From the NCBI GenBank assembly GCA_029210325.1, contig JARGPU010000001.1, positions 382,126-446,125 of the forward strand: a stretch of 64,000 nt of DNA, read 5' to 3'. A program made the position numbers and the translations under genes. The notes beneath the pieces were generated by a model that saw only the letters and a program-made list of their open reading frames with translations, searched no databases and was not told where the DNA came from. This stretch comes from Alcanivoracaceae bacterium (GTDB lineage: Bacteria > Pseudomonadota > Gammaproteobacteria > Pseudomonadales > Alcanivoracaceae). The first letter of the stretch is position 1, and every line of letters begins with the position of its first letter. Of this stretch, positions 1 through 8,437 are shown in pieces.

Positions 1-747
1 ATCGCCTTGCGTGCTGACCAGGTCGGTGCCACCGGTGCATTCGGTGCAGTGCCACTATTCGCCGGTACCTTGCTGATTTCGTTCATCGCCATGTGCGTGG
101 CCGTGCCGGTTGGCTTGATGTCGGCTATTTATCTGGCCGAATACGCGCACAGAAATGTCCGCGCCTGGGCTAAACCAATCCTGGAAATCCTCGCCGGCGT
201 GCCCACTGTGGTGTACGGCTTTTTTGCTGCGCTGACCGTGGCGCCAGCGATTCGCGGCTTTGGCGAAAGCATGGGCCTCACCGTGGCGTCCGAAAGCGCC
301 CTCGCCGCTGGCCTGGTGATGGGCATCATGATCATTCCATTTATTTCTTCACTGGCGGATGACGTGATCACCGCCGTGCCGCGCGCTATGCGCGACGGAT
401 CGTTGGCGCTCGGCGCCACCCAGAGTGAAACCATCAAGCGTGTGGTTATTCCGGCAGCGCTGCCGGGCATTATGGGCGGCATCCTGCTGGCGGTGTCCCG
501 CGCCATTGGCGAAACCATGATTGTGGTAATGGCTGCCGGTTTGGCCGCTAACTTGACCGCTAACCCGCTGGAGGCGGTGACCACCATTACTGTGCAGATC
601 GTTACTCTGCTGGTGGGCGATCAGGAGTTCGACTCTGCCAAGACGCTGGCCGCGTTCGCACTTGGTCTGATGTTGTTTATCGTCACTCTGGGCTTGAACG
701 TCATTGCCCTGAAGATCGTCAAAAAATATCGGGAACAATATGAGTAA
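1..747 (+). CDS. pstC: Phosphate ABC transporter permease PstC (5' end outside window)
   Basis: Inner-membrane permease subunit of the high-affinity phosphate importer PstSCAB. About 248 codons are visible and the frame is open at base 1, so the true start lies upstream; the TTG at 7 is internal. Several hydrophobic segments are seen, and the cytoplasmic permease loop (residues around DGSLALGATQSETIK, then PAALPGI) that contacts the ATPase is present. The stop overlaps the pstA start by 8 bases, so the two are translationally coupled. pstS is not in the window and would be expected upstream. Confidence 0.95.
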   Translation: MALRADQVGATGAFGAVPLFAGTLLISFIAMCVAVPVGLMSAIYLAEYAHRNVRAWAKPILEILAGVPTVVYGFFAALTVAPAIRGFGESMGLTVASESALAAGLVMGIMIIPFISSLADDVITAVPRAMRDGSLALGATQSETIKRVVIPAALPGIMGGILLAVSRAIGETMIVVMAAGLAANLTANPLEAVTTITVQIVTLLVGDQEFDSAKTLAAFALGLMLFIVTLGLNVIALKIVKKYREQYE

Positions 748-2008
748 GACGACCGAGCAAGTTCGTAAATCACTGAAAGCCCGCTACAGTTCGGAAAAGC
801 GTTTCCGTGCCTTTGGCATCACTGCGGTGGCATTCGGGTTGCTGGCGGTGGTGGTGCTGTTTACTGACATTATCAGTAAGGGCACCTCGGCATTCGTTGA
901 AACCTATATCCAGTTGGAAATTAACTGGGATCCGGAGGAGCTGGGTATTGATGATCCAACTGATCCAGATCAGATCAACGTCGCTGATTACGATGCACTG
1001 ATTAAGGCTGCGCTGCGTGAACGTTTCCCGGAAGTGGAAGGGCGTCTTGACCGTCGCGCGCTGTATCAGCTGGCTTCTTCCGGTGCCGGATTTAAACTGC
1101 GCGACCAACTGGTAGCCAACCCGGATCTGCTCGGCACCATCCAGACCCAGTGGATTCTCGCTGATGACGATGTGGATATTTTCATCAAGGCCGATGCTGA
1201 AGAGCGCCAAAGCAAGCGTTTGCCGGAAGTGGCCCGGCCCTGGGTGGAAGCTCTGGAACGTGATGGCCAAACCGACATTCAATGGAATGCATCTTTCTTT
1301 AGTCACGGTGACTCACGGGAGCCTGAGCAGGCTGGCGTTTGGGCGGCGGTGACCGGCTCGTTTTTCACCATGATTGTGACACTGGTGCTGGCATTCCCCA
1401 TCGGTGTAGCCGCCGCCGTCTATCTGGAAGAGTTTGCCCCGAAGAATCGTTTTACCGATTTCATCGAAGTGAATATCAATAATCTCGCCGCGGTGCCATC
1501 GATTATTTTCGGCCTGCTTGGTCTGGCCATCTTTATCAATCTGTTCGGCTTGCCCCGTTCAGTGCCGCTGGTGGGCGGTTTAGTGCTCACGCTAATGACC
1601 CTGCCCACTATCATTATTTCCGCCCGCGCCTCGATTAAGTCGGTGCCGCCAAGCATCCGCGAAGCGGCCCTGGGCATGGGTGCTTCACGCATGCAGATGG
1701 TGATGCATCATGTTCTGCCGCTGGCCATGCCTGGCATGCTCACCGGCGCCATTATTGGTATGGCGCAGGCGCTCGGTGAAACCGCGCCACTGCTGATGAT
1801 CGGCATGGTGGCCTTTATTGTTGATATCCCCGGCGGCCCGCTGGATGCATCCACGGTTCTGCCGGTACAGATTTATCTGTGGGCAGACAGCCCGGAGGCC
1901 TCGTTCGTGGCCCTGACGTCGGCGGCCATCATGGTGCTGCTGGCTTTCCTGATCACCATGAACACCCTGGCAGTGCTGCTACGCAAGCGCCTTGAGCGCC
2001 GCTGGTAA
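740..2008 (+). CDS. pstA: Phosphate ABC transporter permease PstA, long form
   Basis: Second permease of the phosphate importer, 422 aa against roughly 300 in E. coli. The extra length is a hydrophilic segment of about 150 residues between the first membrane helix (near residues 27-48) and the permease core, which starts near residue 200. It should face the periplasm and matches the extended N-terminal PstA form known in pseudomonads. The core carries the EAA-type loop (REAALGMGASRMQ). It overlaps pstC by 8 bases and precedes pstB by 20 bases. Confidence 0.95.
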   Translation: MSKTTEQVRKSLKARYSSEKRFRAFGITAVAFGLLAVVVLFTDIISKGTSAFVETYIQLEINWDPEELGIDDPTDPDQINVADYDALIKAALRERFPEVEGRLDRRALYQLASSGAGFKLRDQLVANPDLLGTIQTQWILADDDVDIFIKADAEERQSKRLPEVARPWVEALERDGQTDIQWNASFFSHGDSREPEQAGVWAAVTGSFFTMIVTLVLAFPIGVAAAVYLEEFAPKNRFTDFIEVNINNLAAVPSIIFGLLGLAIFINLFGLPRSVPLVGGLVLTLMTLPTIIISARASIKSVPPSIREAALGMGASRMQMVMHHVLPLAMPGMLTGAIIGMAQALGETAPLLMIGMVAFIVDIPGGPLDASTVLPVQIYLWADSPEASFVALTSAAIMVLLAFLITMNTLAVLLRKRLERRW

Positions 2009-2028
2009 TCCGGACGGAGGAGTGACAG

Positions 2029-2913
2029 ATGGAAACGGCACAGAAGTTGAATGATACTGCCCAGACTAATCCGGCAGCGCGTATGGCACAGGAACCCGAG
2101 ACAATGAATCAGAGAATCCCGTATCCGGAACGCACCATCGGTAAGCCGCTGTGTGACGACCCGAAGATGAGCATGCGAAATGTCGATGTATTCTATGGCG
2201 ATTCGCAGGCCATCTATGGCGTTGATCTGGATATCGGCAAGAATGAAGTGATTGCTCTGATCGGCCCATCAGGCTGTGGCAAGTCCACCTTCCTGCGCTG
2301 CCTGAACCGGATGAACGACACCATCGATATCTGCAAGGTGAAAGGTTCGTTCATGCTTGAGCAGGACAATATCTACGATCCCAAGCTGGACGTGGTGGAG
2401 TTGCGGGCCCGGGTTGGCATGGTGTTCCAGAAGCCGAATCCGTTTCCGAAATCGATTTATGAGAACGTTGCTTACGGCCCGCGCCTGCATGGCCTTGCCA
2501 ACAAGAAGTTCGAGCTGGATGAGATTGTTGAGAACAGCTTGCGCAAGGCTGGCCTGTGGGACGAAGTAAAAGACCGTCTTGATCAGCCGGGTACCGGTCT
2601 TTCCGGTGGTCAGCAGCAGCGTCTGTGTATTGCGCGTTCCATTGCAGTGAGCCCGGAAGTGGTATTGATGGATGAGCCCTGTTCGGCGCTGGACCCGATT
2701 GCCACCGCCAAAATTGAAGAGCTGATTGACGAGCTGTCCGGCCAGTACACCATTGCCATTGTTACTCACTCCATGCAACAGGCCGCCCGGGTATCGCAGC
2801 GTACTGCCTATTTCCACCTTGGTCGTCTGATCGAAGTGAATGACACCAACACCGTATTTACCGCGCCGGAGCATGCGCTCACGGAAGCCTACATCACCGG
2901 CCGGTTTGGCTGA
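2029..2913 (+). CDS. pstB: Phosphate ABC transporter ATP-binding protein PstB
   Basis: ATPase of the phosphate importer, 294 aa. The Walker A motif GPSGCGKST is near residues 79-87, followed by the signature LSGGQQQR and Walker [14 protein letters not shown]. The protein has about 35 extra residues before the ABC domain compared with E. coli PstB. A strong ribosome site (GGAGG at 2016-2020) favours the ATG at 2029 over the internal ATG near 2104. It lies between pstA and phoU in one operon. Confidence 0.96.
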   Translation: METAQKLNDTAQTNPAARMAQEPETMNQRIPYPERTIGKPLCDDPKMSMRNVDVFYGDSQAIYGVDLDIGKNEVIALIGPSGCGKSTFLRCLNRMNDTIDICKVKGSFMLEQDNIYDPKLDVVELRARVGMVFQKPNPFPKSIYENVAYGPRLHGLANKKFELDEIVENSLRKAGLWDEVKDRLDQPGTGLSGGQQQRLCIARSIAVSPEVVLMDEPCSALDPIATAKIEELIDELSGQYTIAIVTHSMQQAARVSQRTAYFHLGRLIEVNDTNTVFTAPEHALTEAYITGRFG

Positions 2914-2931
2914 TCCTGACAGGAGAGTTTT

Positions 2932-3657
2932 ATGGATCGCTCGCATTTTGGTCAGCATAGCTCCAGCCAGTTCAATGATGAAATGGAGTCCATCCGTTCA
3001 CACCTGATGGAGATGGGTGGTTTGGTGGAGAAGCAGGTTATTGATGCGCTGCAGTCTCTGCTGCAGGCGGATTCCGAACTTGCCGAACGGGTGCTGGAAA
3101 ACGAAGATAAGGTCGACTCTCTGGAGAAGTTGATCGATGGGGAATGTGCCCGGGTATTGGCGTTGCGTCAGCCCGCGGCATCCGATCTGCGCATGATTAT
3201 TTCCGTTACCAAGTGCGTGTCTGATCTGGAGCGCATCGGTGACGAAGCCGCTAAAGTGGCGAAAATGTCACTGGAGCTGGCTGAGCAGGGCGAATCGCCG
3301 CGCGGCTATGTGGAAGTACGTCATATCGGTAACCATGTGCGCACCATGCTTGGCGATGCACTGGACGCTTTTGCTCGCTTTGATGTGCAAAAAGCCGTGG
3401 ACGTGGCCGCAGAAGATAACGAAGTGGATCTGGAGTATCGCTCTGCCATGCGGGCCCTGGTGACCTTCATGATGGAAGATCCTCGCTCGATTTCCAGCGT
3501 GCTGAATATTATCTGGTCGCTGCGGGCGCTGGAGCGCATTGGTGACCATGCCAAGAATATTGCCGAGCAGTTGATCTATATGGTCAAAGGCAAGGATGTG
3601 CGACACATTTCTGTGGACGAAGTGGCACGTCACGCCGACGTATCGCGACCCAAGTAA
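2932..3657 (+). CDS. phoU: Phosphate signalling protein PhoU
   Basis: Cytoplasmic negative regulator that links the Pst transporter to the PhoR kinase; 241 aa, the usual length. Two PhoU helical repeats are visible, each with the ER(I)GD(E/H)A metal-binding signature (LERIGDEAAK in the first half, LERIGDHAKN in the second). It is preceded by an AGGAGAG ribosome site 18 bases after pstB and is followed by a clear terminator. Its partner genes phoR and phoB are found about 17 kb downstream on the other strand. Confidence 0.96.
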   Translation: MDRSHFGQHSSSQFNDEMESIRSHLMEMGGLVEKQVIDALQSLLQADSELAERVLENEDKVDSLEKLIDGECARVLALRQPAASDLRMIISVTKCVSDLERIGDEAAKVAKMSLELAEQGESPRGYVEVRHIGNHVRTMLGDALDAFARFDVQKAVDVAAEDNEVDLEYRSAMRALVTFMMEDPRSISSVLNIIWSLRALERIGDHAKNIAEQLIYMVKGKDVRHISVDEVARHADVSRPK

Positions 3658-3667
3658 GTTGAGTATC

Positions 3668-3692
3668 AAGCCGCGCTTCGGCGCGGTTTTTT
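3668..3692 (+). terminator. Rho-independent terminator of the pst-phoU operon
   Basis: The inverted repeat CCGCGC-TTCG-GCGCGG with a UUCG-type tetraloop is followed by six T residues, eleven bases after the phoU stop. It separates the phosphate operon from arsR. Confidence 0.9.
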
Positions 3693-3704
3693 ACTGGCCT
3701 GTAT

Positions 3705-3720
3705 ATTCGGATTTCCGAAT
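3705..3720. promoter_or_regulatory. Candidate ArsR operator
   Basis: A perfect palindrome, ATTCGGA-TT-TCCGAAT, lies 15 bases before the arsR start. TATATT at 3702-3707, a possible -10 element, overlaps its left arm. Position and symmetry fit an ArsR dimer blocking RNA polymerase until arsenite or antimonite binds. The assignment to ArsR is inferred from position. Confidence 0.7.
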
Positions 3721-3734
3721 TTAATGGAGCAGCC

Positions 3735-4049
3735 ATGACGCCACTGCAATTATGCAAATGCCTCGCCGATGAAACCCGTCTGAAGATTGTCATGCGGGTA
3801 CGTCAGCATGGCGAGCTGTGTGTTTGCGATCTGGTCGACACACTGGGTCAACCACAGCCAACTGTGTCCCGCCACCTGTCGCAGTTACGCGAGTGCGGAC
3901 TGCTGGCGGTGCGCAAGGATGCCCAGTGGGCCTACTACCGCCTGCACGAAGGTTTGCCAGCGTGGGCGATGGACGTGCTTGAGGCCCTGCAGGCGCCAGT
4001 GGGCAAACAATTTCCCCTGAAGCCGGATCAACGATCCGGCTGTTGCTGA
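3735..4049 (+). CDS. arsR: Arsenite-responsive repressor, ArsR/SmtB family
   Basis: Winged-helix dimeric repressor of the arsenic operon, 104 aa. The inducer motif ELCVCDL (two cysteines near residues 32 and 34) lies at the start of the recognition region, followed by the helix QPTVSRHLSQLRECGLL. The third cysteine position of E. coli ArsR (ELCVCDLC) is valine here. The C-terminus ends SGCC, which could add thiol ligands. An ars palindrome precedes it, and arsC follows after 16 bases. Confidence 0.93.
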   Translation: MTPLQLCKCLADETRLKIVMRVRQHGELCVCDLVDTLGQPQPTVSRHLSQLRECGLLAVRKDAQWAYYRLHEGLPAWAMDVLEALQAPVGKQFPLKPDQRSGCC

Positions 4050-4065
4050 AACAAGGAGCGATCTG

Positions 4066-4563
4066 ATGGAACTGCCAATTCGGGTTCTTTTCCTGTGTAC
4101 CGGAAATTCCTGCCGCTCGATCATTGCCGAGTCGCTGGCCAATCATCTTGGCAAGGGCAAGCTGGTGGCGTTCAGCGCCGGCAGCTTTCCCACCGGCAGC
4201 GTCAATCCCGGTGCGCTGGCGGTGCTGGCCCGGCACGATGTGCCGGCCGGTGAGCCGCGCTCGAAATCTTGGGATGAGCTGGCCGATGACGATATTCATT
4301 TGGCCATTACCGTGTGTGACGCTGCCGCCGGCGAAACCTGCCCGGTATGGATGGGCGGTACCTTGCGCGCCCATTGGGGTGTGGCTGACCCGGCCCATGT
4401 GCAGGGCGACGAGGACATCATCAAGCGTGCCTTCGAGCGCACATTCAATGAAATGAAAGAGCGTATCGAAGCCTTGCTGGCATTGCCGCTGGAAAACATG
4501 AAGCCGGCCGAACTGGCTGCTGCACTCGGTGACATCCAGCGCCGTTTCAACCGGTCGGAATAA
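4066..4563 (+). CDS. arsC: Arsenate reductase, low-molecular-weight phosphatase type
   Basis: Reduces arsenate to arsenite so that it can be exported; 165 aa. The N-terminal P-loop CTGNSCRS (Cys11 to Arg17) is the phosphatase-type CX5R active site. Cys84 and Cys92 (VCDAAAGETCP) are in the place of the redox cysteine pair used by thioredoxin-coupled ArsC enzymes, with one more residue between them than in the classic C82/C89 pair. The roughly 25-residue C-terminal tail is longer than usual. Whether thioredoxin or glutathione is the donor cannot be told from sequence. Confidence 0.92.
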   Translation: MELPIRVLFLCTGNSCRSIIAESLANHLGKGKLVAFSAGSFPTGSVNPGALAVLARHDVPAGEPRSKSWDELADDDIHLAITVCDAAAGETCPVWMGGTLRAHWGVADPAHVQGDEDIIKRAFERTFNEMKERIEALLALPLENMKPAELAAALGDIQRRFNRSE

Positions 4564-4584
4564 TTTCTCGGGAGCATAATCGTA

Positions 4585-5607
4585 ATGGGATTATTTGAGC
4601 GCTATCTCACGGTATGGGTTGGTCTGTGCATCGCCGCCGGGGTTGGTCTTGGCTTGCTGATGCCAAATGTGTTCGCAGTAATTGCCGGCATTGAATACGC
4701 CCACGTCAATCTGGTGGTGGCGGTGCTGATCTGGGCGATGATTTTCCCGATGATGGTGCAGGTCGATTTCGCCGCCATCAAGGAAATTCGCAAACAGCCG
4801 CAGGGCATCTGGCTGACGCTGGTAATCAACTGGCTGATCAAGCCTTTCACCATGGCACTGCTCGGTTATGTTTTCTTCCGAGTGCTGTTTGCCGATCTGG
4901 TCGACCCGCAAAGTGCCGGCGAGTACATTGCCGGCATGATCCTGCTCGGCGTGGCGCCGTGCACGGCAATGGTGTTTGTCTGGTCGCAACTGACCAAGGG
5001 CGATCCGAACTACACACTGGTGCAGGTGTCGGTCAACGACATCATCATGATCTTCGCATTCGCGCCGATTGCGGCGGTGCTGCTCGGTATTAGCGACATT
5101 ATCGTGCCTTGGGAAACCCTGCTGCTGTCTGTGGTGCTGTATGTGCTGCTGCCGCTTGTCGCCGGCGCACTGGTGCGCCATCAGGTAATGGCAAAAGGTG
5201 GTGACGGCGAGCTGCAGAAGTTTATTCATCGAGTAAAGCCCGGCTCGGTGATCGGCCTGTTGCTCACCGTGGTGCTGCTGTTCGGCTTTCAGGCCGGCAC
5301 TATTATTGAAAAGCCGTTTGTCATCCTGCTGATTGCCATTCCGCTGTTGATCCAGACCTATGGCATCTTTGCTATTGGCTATGCTGCTGCCAAGGTAATG
5401 AAGCTGCCGTATCGGATCGCCGCCCCGGCCTGCCTGATTGGCACCTCGAACTTTTTCGAGCTGGCGGTGGCGGTCGCCATCTCCCTGTTCGGGCTGAACT
5501 CCGGTGCGGCGCTCGCCACTGTGGTCGGTGTGCTTGTGGAAGTGCCGGTGATGCTGTCACTGGTTGCCTTTGCCAACCGCACCAGCCACTGGTTCCCGGA
5601 GAAGTAA
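4585..5607 (+). CDS. acr3: Arsenite efflux transporter, Acr3 family
   Basis: Inner-membrane arsenite exporter of the Acr3 (BART) family, 340 aa with about ten hydrophobic helices. The conserved cysteine needed for transport is seen in the motif [10 protein letters not shown], followed by SVNDIIMI. It follows arsC by 21 bases, and its stop abuts the likely TTG start of arsH. It is not an ArsB-type permease, which would be longer (about 430 aa). Confidence 0.93.
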   Translation: MGLFERYLTVWVGLCIAAGVGLGLLMPNVFAVIAGIEYAHVNLVVAVLIWAMIFPMMVQVDFAAIKEIRKQPQGIWLTLVINWLIKPFTMALLGYVFFRVLFADLVDPQSAGEYIAGMILLGVAPCTAMVFVWSQLTKGDPNYTLVQVSVNDIIMIFAFAPIAAVLLGISDIIVPWETLLLSVVLYVLLPLVAGALVRHQVMAKGGDGELQKFIHRVKPGSVIGLLLTVVLLFGFQAGTIIEKPFVILLIAIPLLIQTYGIFAIGYAAAKVMKLPYRIAAPACLIGTSNFFELAVAVAISLFGLNSGAALATVVGVLVEVPVMLSLVAFANRTSHWFPEK

Positions 5608-5608
5608 G

Positions 5609-6319
5609 TTGAATGATTTCCCCGCGTTAGATGAAGCCCACTTCCGCGCGCTCGATCAGCAACGTCTTGAGCCAGCAGAGCGTGCCAGCCATCCGCCGCG
5701 TATTGTGCTGTTGTACGGCTCCCTGCGGGCGCGATCATTCAGCCGTCTGGTGGTGCAGGAATGCGCCCGCCTGCTTGAAAAGATGGGCTGCGAAACCCGC
5801 ATCTTTGACCCTGCTGGCCTGCCGCTGCCAGACGGTGAAGATGTCAGCCATCCGAAAGTGCAGGAGCTACGTGATCTGGTCAGCTGGAGTGAAGGTATGG
5901 TCTGGTGCTCGCCGGAGCGCCACGGCGCCATGACCGGCATTATGAAGGCGCAGATCGACTGGATACCGCTATCAATCGGCGCGGTGCGCCCGACCCAGGG
6001 TAAAACCCTGGCAGTGATGCAGGTATGCGGCGGCTCGCAATCATTCAATGCGGTTAATCAACTGCGCGTGCTAGGCCGGTGGATGCGCATGATCACCATC
6101 CCGAACCAGTCGTCGGTGGCCAAGGCATTTCTCGAGTTCGACGAAAACGATCGGATGAAGCCGTCCGGCTACTACGACCGCATCGTTGATGTGATGGAAG
6201 AGCTTGTGAAGTTCACATGGCTCACCCGCGACCGCAGCGACTACCTTGTCGATCGCTACTCCGAACGCAAGGAAAGCGCCGAAGAGCTGATGAAGCGGGT
6301 TAACCAGAAAGACCTGTAA
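5609..6319 (+). CDS. arsH: ArsH NADPH-dependent FMN reductase / organoarsenical oxidase
   Basis: Flavodoxin-like FMN enzyme that in characterised members oxidises trivalent methylated or aromatic arsenicals. The FMN loop [10 protein letters not shown] and the motif [12 protein letters not shown] are ArsH signatures. The TTG at 5609 was chosen because GGAGAAG at 5598-5604 is well placed and the product (236 aa) has the usual family length; an upstream in-frame start at 5564 would overlap acr3 by 44 bases. It is the last gene of the ars operon and converges with the exporter gene 6324-6878. Confidence 0.92.
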   Translation: MNDFPALDEAHFRALDQQRLEPAERASHPPRIVLLYGSLRARSFSRLVVQECARLLEKMGCETRIFDPAGLPLPDGEDVSHPKVQELRDLVSWSEGMVWCSPERHGAMTGIMKAQIDWIPLSIGAVRPTQGKTLAVMQVCGGSQSFNAVNQLRVLGRWMRMITIPNQSSVAKAFLEFDENDRMKPSGYYDRIVDVMEELVKFTWLTRDRSDYLVDRYSERKESAEELMKRVNQKDL

Positions 6320-6323
6320 CGGG

Positions 6324-6878
6324 CTACAGAATCAGCGTTGCCACACCCAACGCAATAAATAGCACCGCACTGATCCGGTGAGCCCACTGCTCAAACGTCG
6401 GATTGCGCACCCGGTTACCCAGCCAGATCACCGGCACATTCGCTGCCAGCATCCCCAGCGTGGTGCCGGCGAGCACCGAAGCAAATGCTTCCGGGAAGCG
6501 CGCCGCCAGCGCCAAGGTGGCGACCTGCGTCTTGTCACCAATCTCGGCGAGAAAGAACAGCACCAGCGACGCCATGAACGGCCCCCAGCGCTGACCCTCC
6601 ACAGCATCATCGTCCTTGTCCGGAATCAGCATCCAGATGCCCAGCGCGATAAAGCTGCCGGCCAGAATCCACTGCAGCCAGTTGCCCGGCAGCATGTCTG
6701 CCAGCCACACACCGAGCCATGCAGACAGGCCATGATTGACCAGCGTCGCCAGCGTAATGCCGGCCAGAATCGGCCAATGCACGCGATACCGGCAGGCCAG
6801 GGCAAAGGCGAGCAGTTGGGTTTTGTCACCGATTTCGCCAAGCGTGACCAGCGAAAGGGAGGCGAGGAAGGCTTCCAT
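6324..6878 (-). CDS. GDT1/TMEM165 (UPF0016) family cation exporter, likely Mn2+ (MneA-like)
   Basis: A 184-aa membrane protein with two homologous halves, each beginning with the family motif (LGEIGDKTQLLAF near residue 13 and LAEIGDKTQVATL near residue 114). Bacterial members such as Vibrio MneA export manganese; a Mn2+ role here is supported by the riboswitch-like leader. The ATG at 6878 is taken because the first motif follows directly and GGAG lies just upstream; the reading frame continues upstream but through the structured leader. It converges with arsH with only four bases between. Confidence 0.9.
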   Translation of the reverse strand: MEAFLASLSLVTLGEIGDKTQLLAFALACRYRVHWPILAGITLATLVNHGLSAWLGVWLADMLPGNWLQWILAGSFIALGIWMLIPDKDDDAVEGQRWGPFMASLVLFFLAEIGDKTQVATLALAARFPEAFASVLAGTTLGMLAANVPVIWLGNRVRNPTFEQWAHRISAVLFIALGVATLIL

Positions 6879-6889
6879 AAAACGATCTC

Positions 6890-7050
6890 CGGCGGGACTG
6901 GGACACGAGACGCCGCACCTGTCCCGCCTGGGAGGTGCAGTGTCTCGGGTCTCGTCGGTCTCCGCGGAGCGGAGATGCGGGCGCCATGCACGGATGCAAG
7001 TTTGTTGACGACCGCCAGCGTCGGGGCCGTAACTACTCCCCCAAGGACGC
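6890..7050 (-). promoter_or_regulatory. yybP-ykoY-type manganese riboswitch leader
   Basis: Read on the minus strand, the leader starts with CCTTGGGGGAGTAG and contains GTCAACAAACTTG, GGCGCCCGCATC and GAGACC. These match the conserved blocks of the yybP-ykoY Mn2+ riboswitch as I remember them. A P1 helix can form between CCTTGGGGG (7048-7040) and CCTCCCAGG (6935-6927), 8 of 9 paired. Downstream, GGCGGGAC (6928-6921) pairs perfectly with GTCCCGCC (6898-6891), ending against the GGAG ribosome site. The two helices share bases 6927-6928, which suggests alternative folds controlling translation. Confidence 0.85.
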
Positions 7051-7117
7051 GGCAATGTTAGAGATTCGACCAAATCCGGGCAAGTGCTATGCTGACGGCT
7101 TCATTAAGGAGCGCCCC

Positions 7118-7324
7118 ATGACCGACGAACGCCTGCTGGATATTGAAACCACCATCGCCTACCAGGACGACCTGCTCAACGCCCTGAACCGCACGGTGGC
7201 CGAGCAGGTAATGCGCATCGACACCCTGGAGAAGCAGCTGCGCTTCGCCACCGAGCAACTGCAGCAGATTGCGGAGCTGTTGGTGTCGATGAATATTGTC
7301 GATGAGAAGCCGCCGCACTACTGA
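7118..7324 (+). CDS. slyX: SlyX family protein
   Basis: Small 68-aa coiled-coil protein of unknown biochemical role. The heptad-like pattern runs through most of its length (LLDIETTIAYQDDLLNALN, then QLRFATEQLQQIAELL), and it ends in the typical PPHY. The ATG at 7118 follows AAGGA at 7106-7110. A 61-residue upstream extension of the frame lies within the riboswitch on the other strand and is not part of the gene. Confidence 0.9.
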   Translation: MTDERLLDIETTIAYQDDLLNALNRTVAEQVMRIDTLEKQLRFATEQLQQIAELLVSMNIVDEKPPHY

Positions 7325-7337
7325 GGGATAGCTGAAG

Positions 7338-7359
7338 GCTGACAGGGCGTCAGCATTTC
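7338..7359 (+). terminator. Weak hairpin after slyX, possible terminator
   Basis: GCTGAC and GTCAGC form a 6-bp stem with a 5-base loop, followed by ATTTC. The T-run is poor, so termination is only a possibility. Confidence 0.35.
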
Positions 7360-7360
7360 T

Positions 7361-7394
7361 ACAGCATGAGAAATCAGTCGTCCGGCCATGCTGT
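7361..7394. repeat. Inverted repeat ACAGCATG / CATGCTGT
   Basis: Perfect 8-bp arms with an 18-base spacer, in the 235-bp non-coding stretch between slyX and the first cassette gene. No coding frame with a ribosome site was found in this stretch. Confidence 0.5.
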
Positions 7395-7479
7395 GTTTGT
7401 CGGGCTTGTAGGATATGGCTTACACGCGGAGCATTGATTTTGTTGAATAATTGGCAGCGGCAGTCAGAAAGGGCCGGAG

Positions 7480-7525
7480 TTAGACAGCGTGCTGTCTTTT
7501 TCTGGAAACACAGCACGCTGTCTAA
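7480..7525. repeat. Perfect 16-bp inverted repeat next to the first cassette boundary
   Basis: The arms at 7480-7495 and 7510-7525 are exact reverse complements around a 14-base loop. The left arm begins inside GTTAGAC (7479-7485), which fits the integron core GTTRRRY, and the right arm ends with GTCTAA. Five bases later comes GTTATGC (7531-7537), where cassette 1 begins. It could be a remnant of attI or of an older attC. True attC arms usually carry unpaired bases, so the perfect pairing is unusual. Confidence 0.55.
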
Positions 7526-7559
7526 TAACTGTTATGCATGCCGGCTATCAGAGTAAATC

Positions 7560-7979
7560 ATGATCGCAAACTATTTAAAGTATTCTGAGAATTTGTTGGG
7601 CGGAGTTATTTCCCGCCACGCTCTTACCCTTGTCAAACACGATCGATCGGGAAAGGGCGAGTGGTTTGTGTATTACGAAAATTTTGAATTTATACTAGGT
7701 ATCTCGAAAGACCGAGGCGATTACATTGGTATTGATCTTGGTTCAAAGATCAGAAGAAAACCTAGAGCTCAAATGAGAGGGCCATGGTCAATGAGTCATC
7801 TGAGGGGGTATCTTGATGGCAACAAGGTTCATTTCAAGTTTAATAACACTCAGGAAGAAGTTTCATGGCTGGAGGCGAATGAAAAGGAACTATTTGATGC
7901 TTCCTTACTAAACTCAGATGAGCTAAACCAGTGGGCTGTCAAAGCGTCTCGAAGGCTTTTCGGCCAGGATTCAAAATAA
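7560..7979 (+). CDS. Hypothetical cassette protein (cassette 1)
   Basis: A 139-aa soluble protein with no signal peptide or membrane segment; I do not recognise a family. It is rich in aromatic and charged residues (GEWFVYYENFEFILG) and could be a small alpha/beta domain. Codon use is visibly more AT-rich than in the flanking ars and pho genes. It starts 28 bases after the cassette boundary, and its stop ends one base before attC1, the compact layout typical of integron cassettes. Confidence 0.8.
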   Translation: MIANYLKYSENLLGGVISRHALTLVKHDRSGKGEWFVYYENFEFILGISKDRGDYIGIDLGSKIRRKPRAQMRGPWSMSHLRGYLDGNKVHFKFNNTQEEVSWLEANEKELFDASLLNSDELNQWAVKASRRLFGQDSK

Positions 7980-7980
7980 T

Positions 7981-8052
7981 GCATAACAAGGCGCTGCTGT
8001 CGGACAAATTTTTCGCTGCGCTACAAATTTGCCGCAGAGCACGGCGTTAACT
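7981..8052 (+). other. attC1 recombination site
   Basis: A 72-bp site running from GCATAAC to GTTAACT. Internally CAAATTT and AAATTTG can pair, as can the outer GGCG...CGCC segments with unpaired bases. The left end is the complement of the first bases of cassette 1 (GTTATGC at 7531). Confidence 0.88.
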
Positions 8053-8066
8053 TCATCGGGGCCGCC

Positions 8067-8339
8067 GTGAGATCGCTAATAATTTCCCTTGCCCTGACGG
8101 GTATATTGGTACTGTCGATTTCGGTCGTGTTTTCAGTTTCCTTTCTTGCTGCAATGATAGGATTATTATCCGTCTGGCTTTTTGCAGGAGTTGCCAGACT
8201 AGATAGGGGGCTGTATGACGACGAGCATGAGCCGCCCCTAATGAAGCGCTGGAAGGCAAATTTAATAATGCTCTTGGGAATTGGTTTGCTGATTATGCTA
8301 TGGGTTTTGTTTCCTCAGCTACGGGACTATCGTCTATGA
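8067..8339 (+). CDS. Small two-helix membrane protein (cassette 2)
   Basis: A 90-aa protein with two hydrophobic segments, roughly residues 3-45 (which may form two helices) and 68-84, joined by a charged stretch containing DRGLYDDEHEPP. No family is recognised. It starts 15 bases after the attC1 core site, in the position of a cassette gene, and ends just before attC2. The start has no strong ribosome site. Confidence 0.7.
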   Translation: MRSLIISLALTGILVLSISVVFSVSFLAAMIGLLSVWLFAGVARLDRGLYDDEHEPPLMKRWKANLIMLLGIGLLIMLWVLFPQLRDYRL

Positions 8340-8342
8340 ACC

Positions 8343-8383
8343 AGTTAACAAGGCAAAGCAGGCAGGGACGCGCTAAAGCGTGC
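8343..8383 (+). other. attC2, left part (interrupted by IS)
   Basis: The site begins AGTTAAC, complementary to the start of cassette 2 (GTTAACT at 8046). The 41 bases here together with 9689-9711 rebuild a 64-bp attC: the left arm GCAAAGCAGGCAGGG can pair with CCCCTGTTTGC on the right. The insertion sequence sits in the upper stem or loop, just after a small ACGC/GCGT hairpin. Confidence 0.82.
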
Positions 8384-8437
8384 TGATCTGTAACCACTTT
8401 TGTGGACAGAGTTTTCTGTTCATGAAAGAGGTGCAGC

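Noticed and set aside
770-1306. 178-aa minus-strand frame opposite pstA
   Set aside because: It is antisense to a clear permease gene, has no family pattern and no ribosome site; typical shadow frame of GC-rich coding DNA.
8053-8259. 68-aa minus-strand frame in cassette 2
   Set aside because: It is antisense to the small membrane protein that fits the cassette layout and has no ribosome site.
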